A program made the position numbers and the translations under genes. DNA of 50,042 nt from NCBI GenBank assembly GCA_028285185.1, contig JANQQD010000336.1, positions 1-50,042 on the forward strand, in the 5' to 3' direction. Source of the DNA: Anaerolineae bacterium (GTDB lineage: Bacteria > Pseudomonadota > Alphaproteobacteria > DSM-16000 > Inquilinaceae). The notes beneath the pieces were generated by a model, which did no database searches, had not been told where the DNA came from, and worked only from the letters and a program-made list of their open reading frames with translations. Shown here one piece after another: positions 1 to 7,909 of the stretch (position 1 is the first letter of the stretch; each line of letters begins with the position of its first letter).

Positions 1-23
1 CCACTCCAGAACGCTTGGTGCAA

Positions 24-99
24 GACCGCTTAGCTCAGTCGGTAGAGCAACTGACTTTTAATCAGTAGGTCCTCGGTTCGAGCCCGAGAGCGGTCACCA
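24..99 (+). tRNA. tRNA-Lys (anticodon UUU)
   Basis: A complete cloverleaf can be folded by eye. The acceptor stem GACCGCT (24-30) pairs with AGCGGTC (89-95), followed by discriminator A96 and an encoded CCA (97-99). The D stem is GCTC/GAGC. The anticodon stem ACTGA/TCAGT encloses loop CTTTTAA with anticodon TTT at 57-59, so it reads lysine codons. The T arm contains GGTTCGAG. The gene is intact although an element is integrated in its 3' half, because the element carries the same 3' sequence and restores the gene. Confidence 0.97.
53..99 (+). repeat. Left attachment repeat (attL core, inside tRNA-Lys)
   Basis: This 47-bp segment runs from the anticodon stem to the CCA of tRNA-Lys and is identical to 36463-36509. 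The match stops on the left at position 52 (T here, A at 36462) and on the right after position 99. It is the left copy of the crossover region used by the integrase. Confidence 0.95.
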
Positions 100-159
100 A
101 ATTTTTCAATGAGTTATCAGGCGGCAAGTCAGCAACTCTGCCGGAAATTTTCAAAGCCA

Positions 160-167
160 GGTACCAC
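160..167 (+). repeat. Candidate left arm-type integrase site (GGTACCAC)
   Basis: GGTACCAC sits about 60 bp inside the left att repeat. Extended to GGTACCACGC (160-169), it exactly matches the right-end copy at 36350-36359. An imperfect partner, GGGACCACG, follows at 171-179. The role as integrase arm site is inferred from position at both ends. Confidence 0.5.
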
Positions 168-313
168 GCCGGGACCACGCAGAAAAACCCGCCTGATTGA
201 CGGCGGTCCCGGCCGGCGACTATCCTTTGGTCGTCGGTTGAACCGACATGGACACGGCAAGGCTCGGCACTGCGGTCAAGGTCAATTGGCCAATCCAACC
301 GTAGGAGCTGAGC

Positions 314-523
314 ATGATCGACATCACCGACAGGCGCCGCGAGGCGCGCGCACGTCGAGCCCTTGACCGTCTTGGCTACGTGCTGAGAAGGCGAGGGGAC
401 CGATACCTCGTGGCCGATCAGCAGACAGGCGGCACGGTGCATCAAATCCACCACTCGCCGTCGCCCTACACCGAGACCCTGGACGACGTAGAGGACTGGG
501 TCGGCATGCTGCAGTCGGCCTGA
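314..523 (+). CDS. Small hypothetical protein (69 aa)
   Basis: The start at 314 is supported by AGGAG at 303-307 with a 6-nt spacer. The product is rich in arginine at its N terminus (DRRREARARRAL) and has an acidic C terminus, without a signal peptide or membrane segment. A strong hairpin follows the stop codon at 533-558. It is the first gene inside the left end of the element. I do not recognise a function; length, codon pattern and ribosome binding site suggest a real accessory gene. Confidence 0.6.
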   Translation: MIDITDRRREARARRALDRLGYVLRRRGDRYLVADQQTGGTVHQIHHSPSPYTETLDDVEDWVGMLQSA

Positions 524-532
524 CGATTGAGC

Positions 533-558
533 GGGGCCGGCTCTACGGGGCCGGCCCC
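533..558. terminator. GC-rich hairpin between convergent genes (possible bidirectional terminator)
   Basis: GGGGCCGGC (533-541) pairs perfectly with GCCGGCCCC (550-558) around an 8-nt loop. It lies between the stop codons of convergent genes ending at 523 and 564. No T-run follows on either side, so intrinsic termination is uncertain. A hairpin with the same GGGCCGG core is found at 6393-6416. Confidence 0.45.
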
Positions 559-563
559 ATGTC

Positions 564-785
564 TCAGTTCGCCCGCTCCCCATCTTCCGGCTTCACCCGC
601 CCAAGCTCTTCGACAGCTGCAAGTATCCGCTTCCACACCGCGTACCCGTCCAGGTCGCCACGTTCCAACATCGCATCGGCGCGCAAAGCTGCCTCGATTG
701 GCGCGTCGTCCCCGTACTTATCTACGATCAGCTTGGCGGAGCGGTAGATGTCGATGTCGGAGATCATGACGGCATCTGGATTCAT
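564..785 (-). CDS. Small conserved hypothetical protein (73 aa)
   Basis: The product contains the segment SDIDIYRSAKLIVDKYGDDA, an acidic-basic helical pattern seen in short uncharacterised alphaproteobacterial proteins, often next to mobile DNA. Start at 785 (Met-Asn-Pro) or Met7 are both possible. There is no membrane segment or signal. It converges with the small gene at 314-523 and lies downstream of the STAND gene on the same strand. Function unknown; the family resemblance is from memory of similar proteins. Confidence 0.7.
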   Translation of the reverse strand: MNPDAVMISDIDIYRSAKLIVDKYGDDAPIEAALRADAMLERGDLDGYAVWKRILAAVEELGRVKPEDGERAN

Positions 786-818
786 GCGATGCGAGCGGTC
801 GCCACCGCGATGTGGCCA

Positions 819-3317
819 TCAGCTGTTGTACTGAAATGCAGAAAGAAGCCCACAGGTCTCTTGTAGAAATTCCTCGTCCGGCTCCTTCTCGGCTTCCGCG
901 CAAGTCAACAGATAGCCTCTTGCCACCGCTGCCATCCTGCTTACCACTGCCATGCTGCTTATCGTGTTCTCCGGGAAACGTGAAAGACTAGGCAATAGAA
1001 TTCTCATAGCCTCCTCCGCTGTCGTCAGCGCGTCGGATTTTCGACCCAGCGCCCTTAGGTGTCTTGCTAGATCATTGAGGGAAGAAGCAAGATCGAGCGC
1101 ATTGGCTTCCGATTGGACGCGAACTATGACGCGCTGAAGGGATACGGCCTCCCCGGCCAACAGAAGGGCGTCTTCCCATCGACCGAGATTCTCGTACATT
1201 GCTACGAGGTTGTTGAGGGATCTAGCTAGAGAAGGAACGAACGCATCCGGTCGAACTCTAGCTAAGTCCCGAAATAGTTCCACTGCTTCCTCGGCCCGCT
1301 CTAAAGCATCTTCTTGCCGGTCAAGTTCCCTGAGGCAGGGGGCCAGGTTACTAAGAGACCTTGCCAGCATAGGCGCAAAGACATCTGGACGGGCGGTTGC
1401 CAACTCGCGATAAAGCTCTGCTGCCTCCTCAATCACTGTTAATGCATCGCCCCATTGTCCGATAGATCCAAAGACGGTTCCCAAGTTGTCAAGAGACATC
1501 GCGAGGTCAGCTACAAAGGATTCGGGCCATAGGGAAGCCAAATCACGATAGAGCTTCACTGCCTCCTGAGCCACCATCCTTGCTTCCTTCCAATGGCCAA
1601 GATTTCCAAGGATGGTTCCCAGGTTGGTGAGGGACGTGGCTAGGTCCGGGGCGACGGCATCCGCGTCGCTCCGTGACAAGCGGCGGTAAATCTGCACCGC
1701 CTCTTCCACGGGAACTACTGCGTCCTGCCATCGGCCGCGATTCATCAGCGCAGCCCCCAAATTGTTGAGCGAGATGGCCAGATTGGGTACGTGAATATCC
1801 GACTCGGAACTCACCGAACCCCTGAACAGGTCCACGGCGGCTTGGGCTGCTACTAGTGCCTCGTCCCAGTGGCCGATCTCAGAAAGATGCCGCGCTACAT
1901 TACCGATGAGTGATCCCTGCATGGGCTTGTTCGAAGAGCGTTCAACTAAAGTATTCGCAACTGTGACGGCAAAGCCCGCCGACCAGTGCGAAACTCGTTG
2001 GAAGACTACTGGCCTAAACGAGTCGGCTCTCGAAGGATCGCGCTGCAACATCTCGGCTAGGCAATTCTCTAGAGGGTGTCTCTCCTCTGTTTCTCGACCT
2101 AGCGACATTAGGTCGTAGAATAAACGACTCATGCGGTCGCCGAGGTTCGCCACTCCATCAAGGAGGGCAATGAAGAGCCAGTCGGGCAACGCATCTGGTC
2201 TGATCGCTACATGGGATGAAAAGAGCACTTGGTCGAGAAAGGCAGCAGCTAGAAGATCAGGCTGAAGACGCATGACATATGCGTTGCAGCACCAAGGAGT
2301 GCCGTTCAACGTGTCGATCACGTCGTCGGCGGGCACGGGGATGACACCGGCAGTCGCTAGTTGGCGAATGGCAGGAGCGCCTAGACCGTCCGCTAGGACG
2401 GCTAGGGCTAGCAGTCTTGCCAGGCCGTCCTCACCCAGACCTATGGAGTTGGATACGCGCCTGACCCGCCGCTGCTCTCGTTTCGCTAGTTGCTTTAGTA
2501 GGTCTCCACCACCCAGGCCGAATGCTTGGCCCGGCACCAATACTGCGTGGACCGCCGCGGCCATGGCCAGCAGCGGCAGCCTATGGGTGGCGGATTGTTT
2601 CAGCCACTGGACTGAACCGGCTAGATCCGGCAACGGACGCCCAGCCTTGTGGGAGAAGCAAACGGCCGATTCAGCAACCAATGCCAGTGCGTCGTTGAGT
2701 GCTAGCGGTCCGGGCGCAGCTATGGGACGTCTTCCAAATCGCCCCTCAAGAATATCAGCCTCACCTTCCCAGTCTTCGAAGGATCGACGTGACAAGAGCA
2801 GTAGCCGTATCGGGTAAGGGCCGTTCCGCCATGCCGCCAGCGTTTCCAGGAGATCGCGAGTACGCTCCCGTTGTTCCTCAGTATAATCTAGTACAATGAG
2901 CAGTCCTTGCTTCTCATAGTCTGCTAACTTCAGTCCGGCATTCTGAAGAAAGCCAGCAGTCCATCCCTCGTTACGAAGGCTCCGAGCCACAGCCGCCGCT
3001 AGCCGCGTCTTCCCTGCGCCGCCTTCGCCCGTGATCAGTCGCGCAGTGGCCGCACTCGAGTCAGTTTTCGCCCAGCTTAGGATCGCCTGCATTTCGGCGT
3101 CGCGGCCGTACAACGCCTCTACCAAACCGTAGTCCCATCTCAGTATCCGGAAGAGGTCAGGCTCACCGTCCTCAAATGCGTCGTCCAAAGGATAGCGCGG
3201 TAACGCAATCTCAGCCATCTCGGGTAGGAGAAGCGGTGAGGCTGATCCTACAATGATGGTTTGTTCGGTGTGGCCGCCCAGGTTAATGGAGAACTGACCC
3301 GTCTTCTGACCGGCCAT
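819..3317 (-). CDS. STAND-type NTPase with C-terminal TPR array
   Basis: This large cytoplasmic protein has a P-loop NTPase module followed by tetratricopeptide repeats. Counting from the GTG at 3326, Walker A is GEGGAGKTR (residues 100-108), Walker B-like GLLIVLDYTEE is near 141-151 and a sensor-like IRLLLLSRR near 173-181. From about residue 480 there are around seven TPR-like units of 41-48 residues with the pattern SLNNLG...GRWEDAL..EEAVELYR. I place the start at the ATG at 3317, because AGGTGG lies 5 nt upstream; the GTG at 3326 directly abuts the upstream stop codon. The preceding gene encodes a membrane protein on the same strand, so the two form an operon. STAND proteins are signal-sensing switches, and many bacterial ones are anti-phage sensors. 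There is no obvious effector domain in this chain. Confidence 0.8.
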   Translation of the reverse strand: MAGQKTGQFSINLGGHTEQTIIVGSASPLLLPEMAEIALPRYPLDDAFEDGEPDLFRILRWDYGLVEALYGRDAEMQAILSWAKTDSSAATARLITGEGGAGKTRLAAAVARSLRNEGWTAGFLQNAGLKLADYEKQGLLIVLDYTEEQRERTRDLLETLAAWRNGPYPIRLLLLSRRSFEDWEGEADILEGRFGRRPIAAPGPLALNDALALVAESAVCFSHKAGRPLPDLAGSVQWLKQSATHRLPLLAMAAAVHAVLVPGQAFGLGGGDLLKQLAKREQRRVRRVSNSIGLGEDGLARLLALAVLADGLGAPAIRQLATAGVIPVPADDVIDTLNGTPWCCNAYVMRLQPDLLAAAFLDQVLFSSHVAIRPDALPDWLFIALLDGVANLGDRMSRLFYDLMSLGRETEERHPLENCLAEMLQRDPSRADSFRPVVFQRVSHWSAGFAVTVANTLVERSSNKPMQGSLIGNVARHLSEIGHWDEALVAAQAAVDLFRGSVSSESDIHVPNLAISLNNLGAALMNRGRWQDAVVPVEEAVQIYRRLSRSDADAVAPDLATSLTNLGTILGNLGHWKEARMVAQEAVKLYRDLASLWPESFVADLAMSLDNLGTVFGSIGQWGDALTVIEEAAELYRELATARPDVFAPMLARSLSNLAPCLRELDRQEDALERAEEAVELFRDLARVRPDAFVPSLARSLNNLVAMYENLGRWEDALLLAGEAVSLQRVIVRVQSEANALDLASSLNDLARHLRALGRKSDALTTAEEAMRILLPSLSRFPENTISSMAVVSRMAAVARGYLLTCAEAEKEPDEEFLQETCGLLSAFQYNS

Positions 3318-3326
3318 CGCCGCCAC

Positions 3327-4067
3327 CTAGCCATCCATAGGCCAGATCAGGCCAACGAGTCCGATGAGGCCGACCACAAGGCCGGTCGCGGACAAGCCCC
3401 AGCCGACCAAGTCGCGAGACGTGCGATTGCGGTCGCCGCGATCCGACCGATGCCTGCTGGCGAGTGACTGCATGACGGATCCGAAAGCATTGAAGGCGAC
3501 TTGCGTGTTCCGGACGTCCTGCGAGTTCATCCGCCTTCTATGGTCGCCGCGCCTCCCAAGAAAGATGCCGGCGCTGAAGAGCAAACCCCCGATCGCCAGC
3601 AGATGAATGCCCCCCACTACCCCCTCCTCGACAGCTCCCAAGGCGAGACAGATTAGCGAAGTTGGCCCGGTCGTTGCACGGAAATCGACTCGGTAGCAAC
3701 CTTGTAATGCCAGAGCTGATGGCAGCGCATAGAACAGCCATTGCGGGCGCGCCCTCTCGCTAAGTGGCGGCAACGTAGCCGTGCGATCCCGGCCGACCAC
3801 ACGGCCGATGCCGGTTTCGACTTCGCTCGAGCCGAAGGTGAGGTTGCCGCCGGCCAACGAGATCAGCCCACGGTCTTCCGCGACCAACAGCCCGAACAGC
3901 AGGGCGAACGCGGCGATCGTGACGGGGGTTGCGCGGCGACCGGATCGGCGCCTCGGAGGCAGACCCAAACGACGCGATGCGCAGCGGAACCGCCGGTTCA
4001 GGCGATCGAGCCCGACTTCCGTATCGCGGTGCCTGTGCGGGCGCTTGTGCCAGGGTGAGGCAGTCAT
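3327..4067 (-). CDS. Membrane protein paired with STAND NTPase
   Basis: The product is about 246 aa with a very basic N terminus (HKRPHRHRD, RRSGRR) and three likely membrane segments: TPVTIAAFALLFGLLVA, GIHLLAIGGLLFSAGIFLG and, at the C terminus, SATGLVVGLIGLVGLIW. I choose the Met at 4067 because AGAGG lies 8 nt upstream; an upstream ATG at 4103 would add 12 residues. Its TAG stop abuts the STAND gene, so translation is probably coupled. I recognise no family. A plausible inference is that it is the membrane-acting partner or effector of the STAND protein. Confidence 0.65.
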   Translation of the reverse strand: MTASPWHKRPHRHRDTEVGLDRLNRRFRCASRRLGLPPRRRSGRRATPVTIAAFALLFGLLVAEDRGLISLAGGNLTFGSSEVETGIGRVVGRDRTATLPPLSERARPQWLFYALPSALALQGCYRVDFRATTGPTSLICLALGAVEEGVVGGIHLLAIGGLLFSAGIFLGRRGDHRRRMNSQDVRNTQVAFNAFGSVMQSLASRHRSDRGDRNRTSRDLVGWGLSATGLVVGLIGLVGLIWPMDG

Positions 4068-4207
4068 CAGGGTAGCCTCTTGAGTGAAATCACAGATGCA
4101 CATTTGGCCGGTTTAAGGCGGTTTCAAAGCTGCCACTTCGCAATTGGACCGCACAACCTTAGGGACGTTATGTGATAAGGTCGGGATGGCACCTAAGGAG
4201 GGGCGCC

Positions 4208-4363
4208 ATGACGAGAATCCAAAACCGGATCGCGCTATGGAGCGGTTTATGTACCATCTTAGTTGCAGTGATCGTGGTCCTGCAATTCCTCGGCATCGAT
4301 ACACTGGGGGTTTTTGGAGGTGATGGTTGCACGGGGCGCACCCGTTTTCTTGGGAGGTGCTGA
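4208..4363 (+). CDS. Small single-pass membrane protein (51 aa)
   Basis: A near-perfect AAGGAGG (4195-4201) precedes this ATG by 6 nt, which decides the start over an upstream in-frame ATG at 4172. The product has one hydrophobic segment (LCTILVAVIVVLQFLGI) and a short tail ending in Cys. Its stop (4361-4363) is 1 nt from the start of the secreted coiled-coil gene, indicating coupled translation. Function unknown; it probably acts with the next protein at the envelope. Confidence 0.65.
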   Translation: MTRIQNRIALWSGLCTILVAVIVVLQFLGIDTLGVFGGDGCTGRTRFLGRC

Positions 4364-4364
4364 T

Positions 4365-5297
4365 ATGAAGATCGCTACGACCCTAGCCGCGCTTCTGACC
4401 GTATCGCTCATTTCTATGGCAGGTGCGGTAGCCCAGAACGATGATGCCGCAAGGTGTCTACCTATCATCACCGGGGAAGATGCAACTCCGGAAGATGCCG
4501 GTGCATGTGTGCGCTATCTAACCGATACGCTTGCTGGGGTCCAAGGCCAGGTTGCCGCTCTCGAAAACCAGATTGCCGCTCTCGAAGCAAGCCACGGTGA
4601 AATTCAGCAAACTCTAGACGACGCGGATTTCGTCGACGAAACCGCGGAGAGCTTCCGCAATCGTGCTGTTGAGCTCGAGGTTCAGTCAGTCACTTTGGAA
4701 GGCCAGATGGTAGCGGCGGCGAGGGCCGCTGAGGCTAGCCGTTTGGCGTTGCAGAGCCTCACCGATCAAGTTGACGAGCAGGTCGGAACCATAACAGCAG
4801 AGGTTAGGCAGAGACTGGACGACGCAGCAGATGAGCTGGAGCGTTTGCGGAGCGCTGCCGGAACGCAAGATCTTGCTCGGAACCCTGACTTCGTGCGGGC
4901 CATTGCCGAGCTAGTTGAGCCGGTGCCGACAGACATCGTCGTGGCTTCGCTGATCCCGTGCGCGGATCTTCCAGGTCGTCGTTGGTCAGAGTACGAACCT
5001 GCTATGGGGCGGTTCATCTTGGGTGTCAGTGAGCAGTATCCAATTGCAAGACCGGGCGGCGAAGAGGAAGTCAGACTGTCCATCGAACACATGGTTCAAC
5101 ATTCGCACGATCTTGGCGGAGTCATAGTTTCAGGTAACGTTTCCGATGGTTTGGGAGTGGCGGTGGCTGCTCAACATAATCAAGGGCCAGAGCATGGGTT
5201 GAGAACAGAGGCCGAGTTTTTGGGGGAAGTTGTTCCACCCGCCTCGATTTCCATCATGCCCCCCTACATCGCGCTCTACTGGTGCACGCCGGAGTGA
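4365..5297 (+). CDS. Secreted coiled-coil protein with tail-collar-like C-terminal domain
   Basis: The 310-aa product starts at the ATG at 4365, with GGGAGGT 6 nt upstream, and opens with a signal peptide (KIATTLAALLTVSLISMAGA, then VAQ). Residues of roughly 50-170 form a long coiled coil (ENQIAALEASHGEIQQ, ESFRNRAVELE, DAADELERLR). The C-terminal third has the layout of phage tail-collar/tail-fibre tip domains: LPGRRWSEYEPAMGRFILG, then GGEEEV, an HMVQHSHD histidine cluster, and the terminal MPPYIALYWCTPE. The same terminal motif occurs in the protein at 12201-12839, whose N terminus is unrelated. A role as surface or periplasmic binding protein is inferred. No orthologue is recognised. Confidence 0.7.
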   Translation: MKIATTLAALLTVSLISMAGAVAQNDDAARCLPIITGEDATPEDAGACVRYLTDTLAGVQGQVAALENQIAALEASHGEIQQTLDDADFVDETAESFRNRAVELEVQSVTLEGQMVAAARAAEASRLALQSLTDQVDEQVGTITAEVRQRLDDAADELERLRSAAGTQDLARNPDFVRAIAELVEPVPTDIVVASLIPCADLPGRRWSEYEPAMGRFILGVSEQYPIARPGGEEEVRLSIEHMVQHSHDLGGVIVSGNVSDGLGVAVAAQHNQGPEHGLRTEAEFLGEVVPPASISIMPPYIALYWCTPE

Positions 5298-5356
5298 GAA
5301 AGTATAGGATTGCTTTTTGTCGGAGTGCACATTAATGTTTACCTAGAAATTTTTAT

Positions 5357-5917
5357 CTAATGCTCACTGTTATTCTCAGTATCTTCATCTGGATACCAGA
5401 ACCACTGTGAAGGGTATCTATCGTTTACATGTGCTTGCATTTTGTCGACCAAGTCACGATTTGCGGGTTTGTCTTCTTTGGGCTCAAGAGACACCCTCAT
5501 TTGCCGCAGGATGGAATAATTCGATTTATCAGTTTCACTAATGTCCTTTTGCGCCATAATGTTTCGAACAATATCGCCCAGAATATGAGACATTGACGCA
5601 TAAGTTGACTGAATGCCGGACAATCGCTCGACATCATCTTCTAGTTTCAAGTACGGTTTTGATATCAGCACCACAGCAGCAATACCAGCCAGGAGACCGA
5701 AAGCGATCTGTCCAATCTGAATACCTCCAACCTGATAAGACCAAAGGGCAAAACCTGCCACACCTGAGCCTGTTGCAAATATCGCAAGATAAATGTCGAT
5801 GAATCTCAGCCTTCTTCTCGTCTCTCGTATACGCTTTGCATAGTATTCTTTATTGAGCTCCGCATCCCGAAGTTCGTCGTAAAAGTTACAAAATGCTCTT
5901 CTGCTATGCTTGCCCAT
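5357..5917 (-). CDS. Two-TM SLATT-like membrane protein
   Basis: The 186-aa product has a charged N-terminal helix (NKEYYAKRIRETRRRLRF), two adjacent membrane segments (about residues 39-60 and 66-86), then a helical cytoplasmic region (YLKLEDDVERLSGIQSTYAS). This layout matches SLATT-type proteins, 2TM pore-forming effectors found in nucleotide-signalling and other conflict systems; assignment is by architecture only. I choose the ATG at 5917, because the longer reading begins with TTG inside the upstream gene. It follows an HTH gene by 8 nt. The region is clearly AT-richer than its neighbours, which suggests separate acquisition. Confidence 0.65.
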   Translation of the reverse strand: MGKHSRRAFCNFYDELRDAELNKEYYAKRIRETRRRLRFIDIYLAIFATGSGVAGFALWSYQVGGIQIGQIAFGLLAGIAAVVLISKPYLKLEDDVERLSGIQSTYASMSHILGDIVRNIMAQKDISETDKSNYSILRQMRVSLEPKEDKPANRDLVDKMQAHVNDRYPSQWFWYPDEDTENNSEH

Positions 5918-5925
5918 TTTGCATC

Positions 5926-6165
5926 TCAAGAATTTGGCCAAGGCACATTCGGATCAACTAGTTCTATATCTTTGTCCAGGACATCAACGCCACCTTTCCT
6001 GAGCACATCGACAATGCTATGAAATAAATACTCACGAATCCCCTTTTCGTCTCGAAATAACAGAATCGTGCCACGACTCACACCTGTGTTTCTTGAGAGC
6101 TGCGACAGAGATCCAAACTCATCAATATATTTCGCCGCGTTGATAAGTCTAAATCTTGACGCCAT
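5926..6165 (-). CDS. Small HTH protein upstream of SLATT-like gene (79 aa)
   Basis: Residues 18-40 (SLSQLSRNTGVSRGTILLFRDE) look like a helix-turn-helix: helix, GVS turn, recognition helix. AGGT lies 5 nt before the ATG. The gene is followed at once by the 2TM protein, so the pair forms an operon and probably one functional unit. The HTH protein may repress the operon or act as an antitoxin-like sensor. The C-terminal 30 residues are acidic and unlike common repressors. Family not recognised. Confidence 0.65.
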   Translation of the reverse strand: MASRFRLINAAKYIDEFGSLSQLSRNTGVSRGTILLFRDEKGIREYLFHSIVDVLRKGGVDVLDKDIELVDPNVPWPNS

Positions 6166-6392
6166 TCTGACCTGCCTTTCTTTGGCGGCATCTATGTTTT
6201 TCGATGCTCATAGGTATTCGAGGATGGCGATCAGATCTGCTTCGCTATTGACCTCAATTCCGAAGCAAACATATTCTCGCATGTTATGACAGATTGCGCA
6301 ACTTTGTAAATACGTCGCATATTGATTGTTGCATCTGTGAGCATTTCCGATGCGGATGATGAGCGATGCTGAGCCCTGTCGAACAATCGGAC

Positions 6393-6416
6393 GGGCCGGA
6401 CCCGAAGGCCCGGCCC
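6393..6416. terminator. GC-rich hairpin downstream of the 6437-7183 gene
   Basis: GGGCCGG (6393-6399) pairs with CCGGCCC (6410-6416) around a 10-nt loop, 21 nt past the stop of the minus-strand gene ending at 6437. Read on the minus strand there is no long T-run. The stem core matches the hairpin at 533-558. The rest of 6166-6436 is AT-rich and shows no gene I can support. Confidence 0.45.
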
Positions 6417-6436
6417 CGTGATCGTCACCTCGCGTC

Positions 6437-7183
6437 TCAAATAGTCATGCGATCGGCGTCCGCCTTGATGCTGGCCAGCAACAGCATGCATTGACGGCCG
6501 AGCCCTTCGAGGGACGCGAGGTATTCCAGCACCTCGCACTTCAGTTCCACATGAAATCCCCTCGTCGCTGCGGTTCTCGTGATCCGATCCTCAACCTCGC
6601 ACCGCCGTTTGATTGCCTCATAGGGTCCCGGCTCATCTTCGTCGAGCTCTTCATTTCCATCCAAGACGGCAACCCGGACCTCTTCAGCCCGAGCGGCCCG
6701 CCAATCGATTTCGAGCTGATCCCACTCAGACCACGAGCGCAGTGTTGCGTCGCTGATTTCCGGCATCTTGAAGGCCGGCCGTTCCGGCTCCATCAATTCC
6801 GGTTCGCGGGTTGTTGCGGCCGTCTTAATTTCCGCATCGATGCGGTCGCGTAGGGCAACGACCCGCTCCATTAGCGTCTCGGCATACCATTCCATGCCAG
6901 CACATAAGGCCGACCCAGCATCCGAGCGGAGCCCGCTTGCTGCCGCTACCATTACGCTGGCAGCATTGGTCAGCTCGGAAAGATGGGCCTGAAGCTCTTG
7001 GACAAAGCCGACGGCGGGCGGAGTCTGATTGCCGGCGTCTTCACAAGGTCGCTCAACGGTGATGCCGTCCATGGTCGGTGCTCCTTCATTGCGTTCCGAC
7101 TCCGATTGAGCACGATGGTCTGGGCCAACGTGTTGATCTCGCTCAGCTTTTGCGTCGCGATCTGTCTTGTTGAGCGTGGTCAT
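6437..7183 (-). CDS. Hypothetical protein (248 aa), helical
   Basis: This is the last gene of a three-gene minus-strand operon (7909 to 6437). The first 45 residues are polar and probably disordered. The rest is helical, with an Ala-rich stretch (NAASVMVAAASGL) and an acidic patch (NEELDEDEPGPYEA). GGGAGGG stands 8 nt before the Met at 7183 and the upstream stop is 3 nt away, which supports this start. A second good start lies at 7072 after AAGGAG. There is no signal peptide and no recognised domain. Proteins of this kind occur in alphaproteobacterial prophage regions, but the function is unknown. Confidence 0.6.
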   Translation of the reverse strand: MTTLNKTDRDAKAERDQHVGPDHRAQSESERNEGAPTMDGITVERPCEDAGNQTPPAVGFVQELQAHLSELTNAASVMVAAASGLRSDAGSALCAGMEWYAETLMERVVALRDRIDAEIKTAATTREPELMEPERPAFKMPEISDATLRSWSEWDQLEIDWRAARAEEVRVAVLDGNEELDEDEPGPYEAIKRRCEVEDRITRTAATRGFHVELKCEVLEYLASLEGLGRQCMLLLASIKADADRMTI

Positions 7184-7186
7184 GGC

Positions 7187-7609
7187 TCAGACCCTCCCAG
7201 CGCGGCACTGCACGCAATCGATCATGTCCCAGACGCGGGCGGGCGTGTCGCCGGCTATGCGCACGATGGCTTCGGCGATGGCGTCGAGCGCCTCGCACCA
7301 TTGGTCTTCGGCTTCCGGGATGCCGAAACGGGCCTCTACGTCAGCTTCGGCCGCCTGCCGCTCCGTCAACTCCGTTAACGTCGCGTTGCGGCCCCGCCAT
7401 GCCGGCTCCGGCAAGGAGACTTCGATACAGGCGTCGGCCTCTTGGTGAAGGGCCTCTAGACGAACTTCCACTGCCCGCCACGCGGCATAGGCGGCCCGCA
7501 GAGCGGCGACAGGGTCGGCGACGGCCTGAGCAGCCGCCGGTAACGGAGCGGCCGCAGCGGGCGTGCACAGCGCCGCCGTGACGGCTTGGCGTCGGGTCAT
7601 GTTGGTCAT
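7187..7609 (-). CDS. Exported-looking hypothetical protein (140 aa)
   Basis: The N terminus (TRRQAVTAALCTPAAAAPLP, then AAAQA) resembles a signal peptide with a twin-Arg start, although the RR is not followed by the usual FL. The remainder is helical with Trp/Glu-rich repeats (AYAAWRAVEVRLEALHQEAD). It ends with a CVQC motif near the C terminus. It sits between two co-directional genes with 3-nt gaps on both sides, so the three are one transcript. The function is unknown; a phage-accessory role is possible. Confidence 0.6.
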   Translation of the reverse strand: MTNMTRRQAVTAALCTPAAAAPLPAAAQAVADPVAALRAAYAAWRAVEVRLEALHQEADACIEVSLPEPAWRGRNATLTELTERQAAEADVEARFGIPEAEDQWCEALDAIAEAIVRIAGDTPARVWDMIDCVQCRAGRV

Positions 7610-7612
7610 TGC

Positions 7613-7909
7613 TCACGCCCCTTCCTGCTCGCCGTCTTTGACGAGCCGCATCGGGCGCTTACCGCGTTCGTCGGCCGCTTCGTTGTCGAGATCCCGCAAC
7701 GCGAATTGCAGGCTGCTCGCCTGTTCGTAGATTTTGTACGCGAGCCAGGGCAGGCCCCGTCCGTTCACGTAGTAATGGCCAGGACCGGGGCCGGGTTCGG
7801 CGTCGACGCCGCATATCTCGACACCCTGGACGGCACTGACCATCAGGTCGGTCATGTTCTCCAGATCGAGCGCGTCCCGATGCAGCTCTTTGATTTTCTC
7901 GGTGTTCAT
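7613..7909 (-). CDS. Small hypothetical protein (98 aa), first gene of operon
   Basis: I place the start at 7909, where AGAGG precedes the ATG (MNTEKIKELHRDALDLENM). A longer reading to 8032 would cover sequence without coding character. The product is acidic and helical, with a central PGPGPGHYYVNGRGLPWLAY segment. It leads the operon with the genes at 7187-7609 and 6437-7183. No family recognised. Confidence 0.6.
   Translation of the reverse strand: MNTEKIKELHRDALDLENMTDLMVSAVQGVEICGVDAEPGPGPGHYYVNGRGLPWLAYKIYEQASSLQFALRDLDNEAADERGKRPMRLVKDGEQEGA

Noticed and set aside
62..583. Minus-strand ORF of 173 aa reading into tRNA-Lys
   Set aside because: It translates the tRNA 3' half and lies opposite a small gene with a good ribosome site; its composition is not protein-like.
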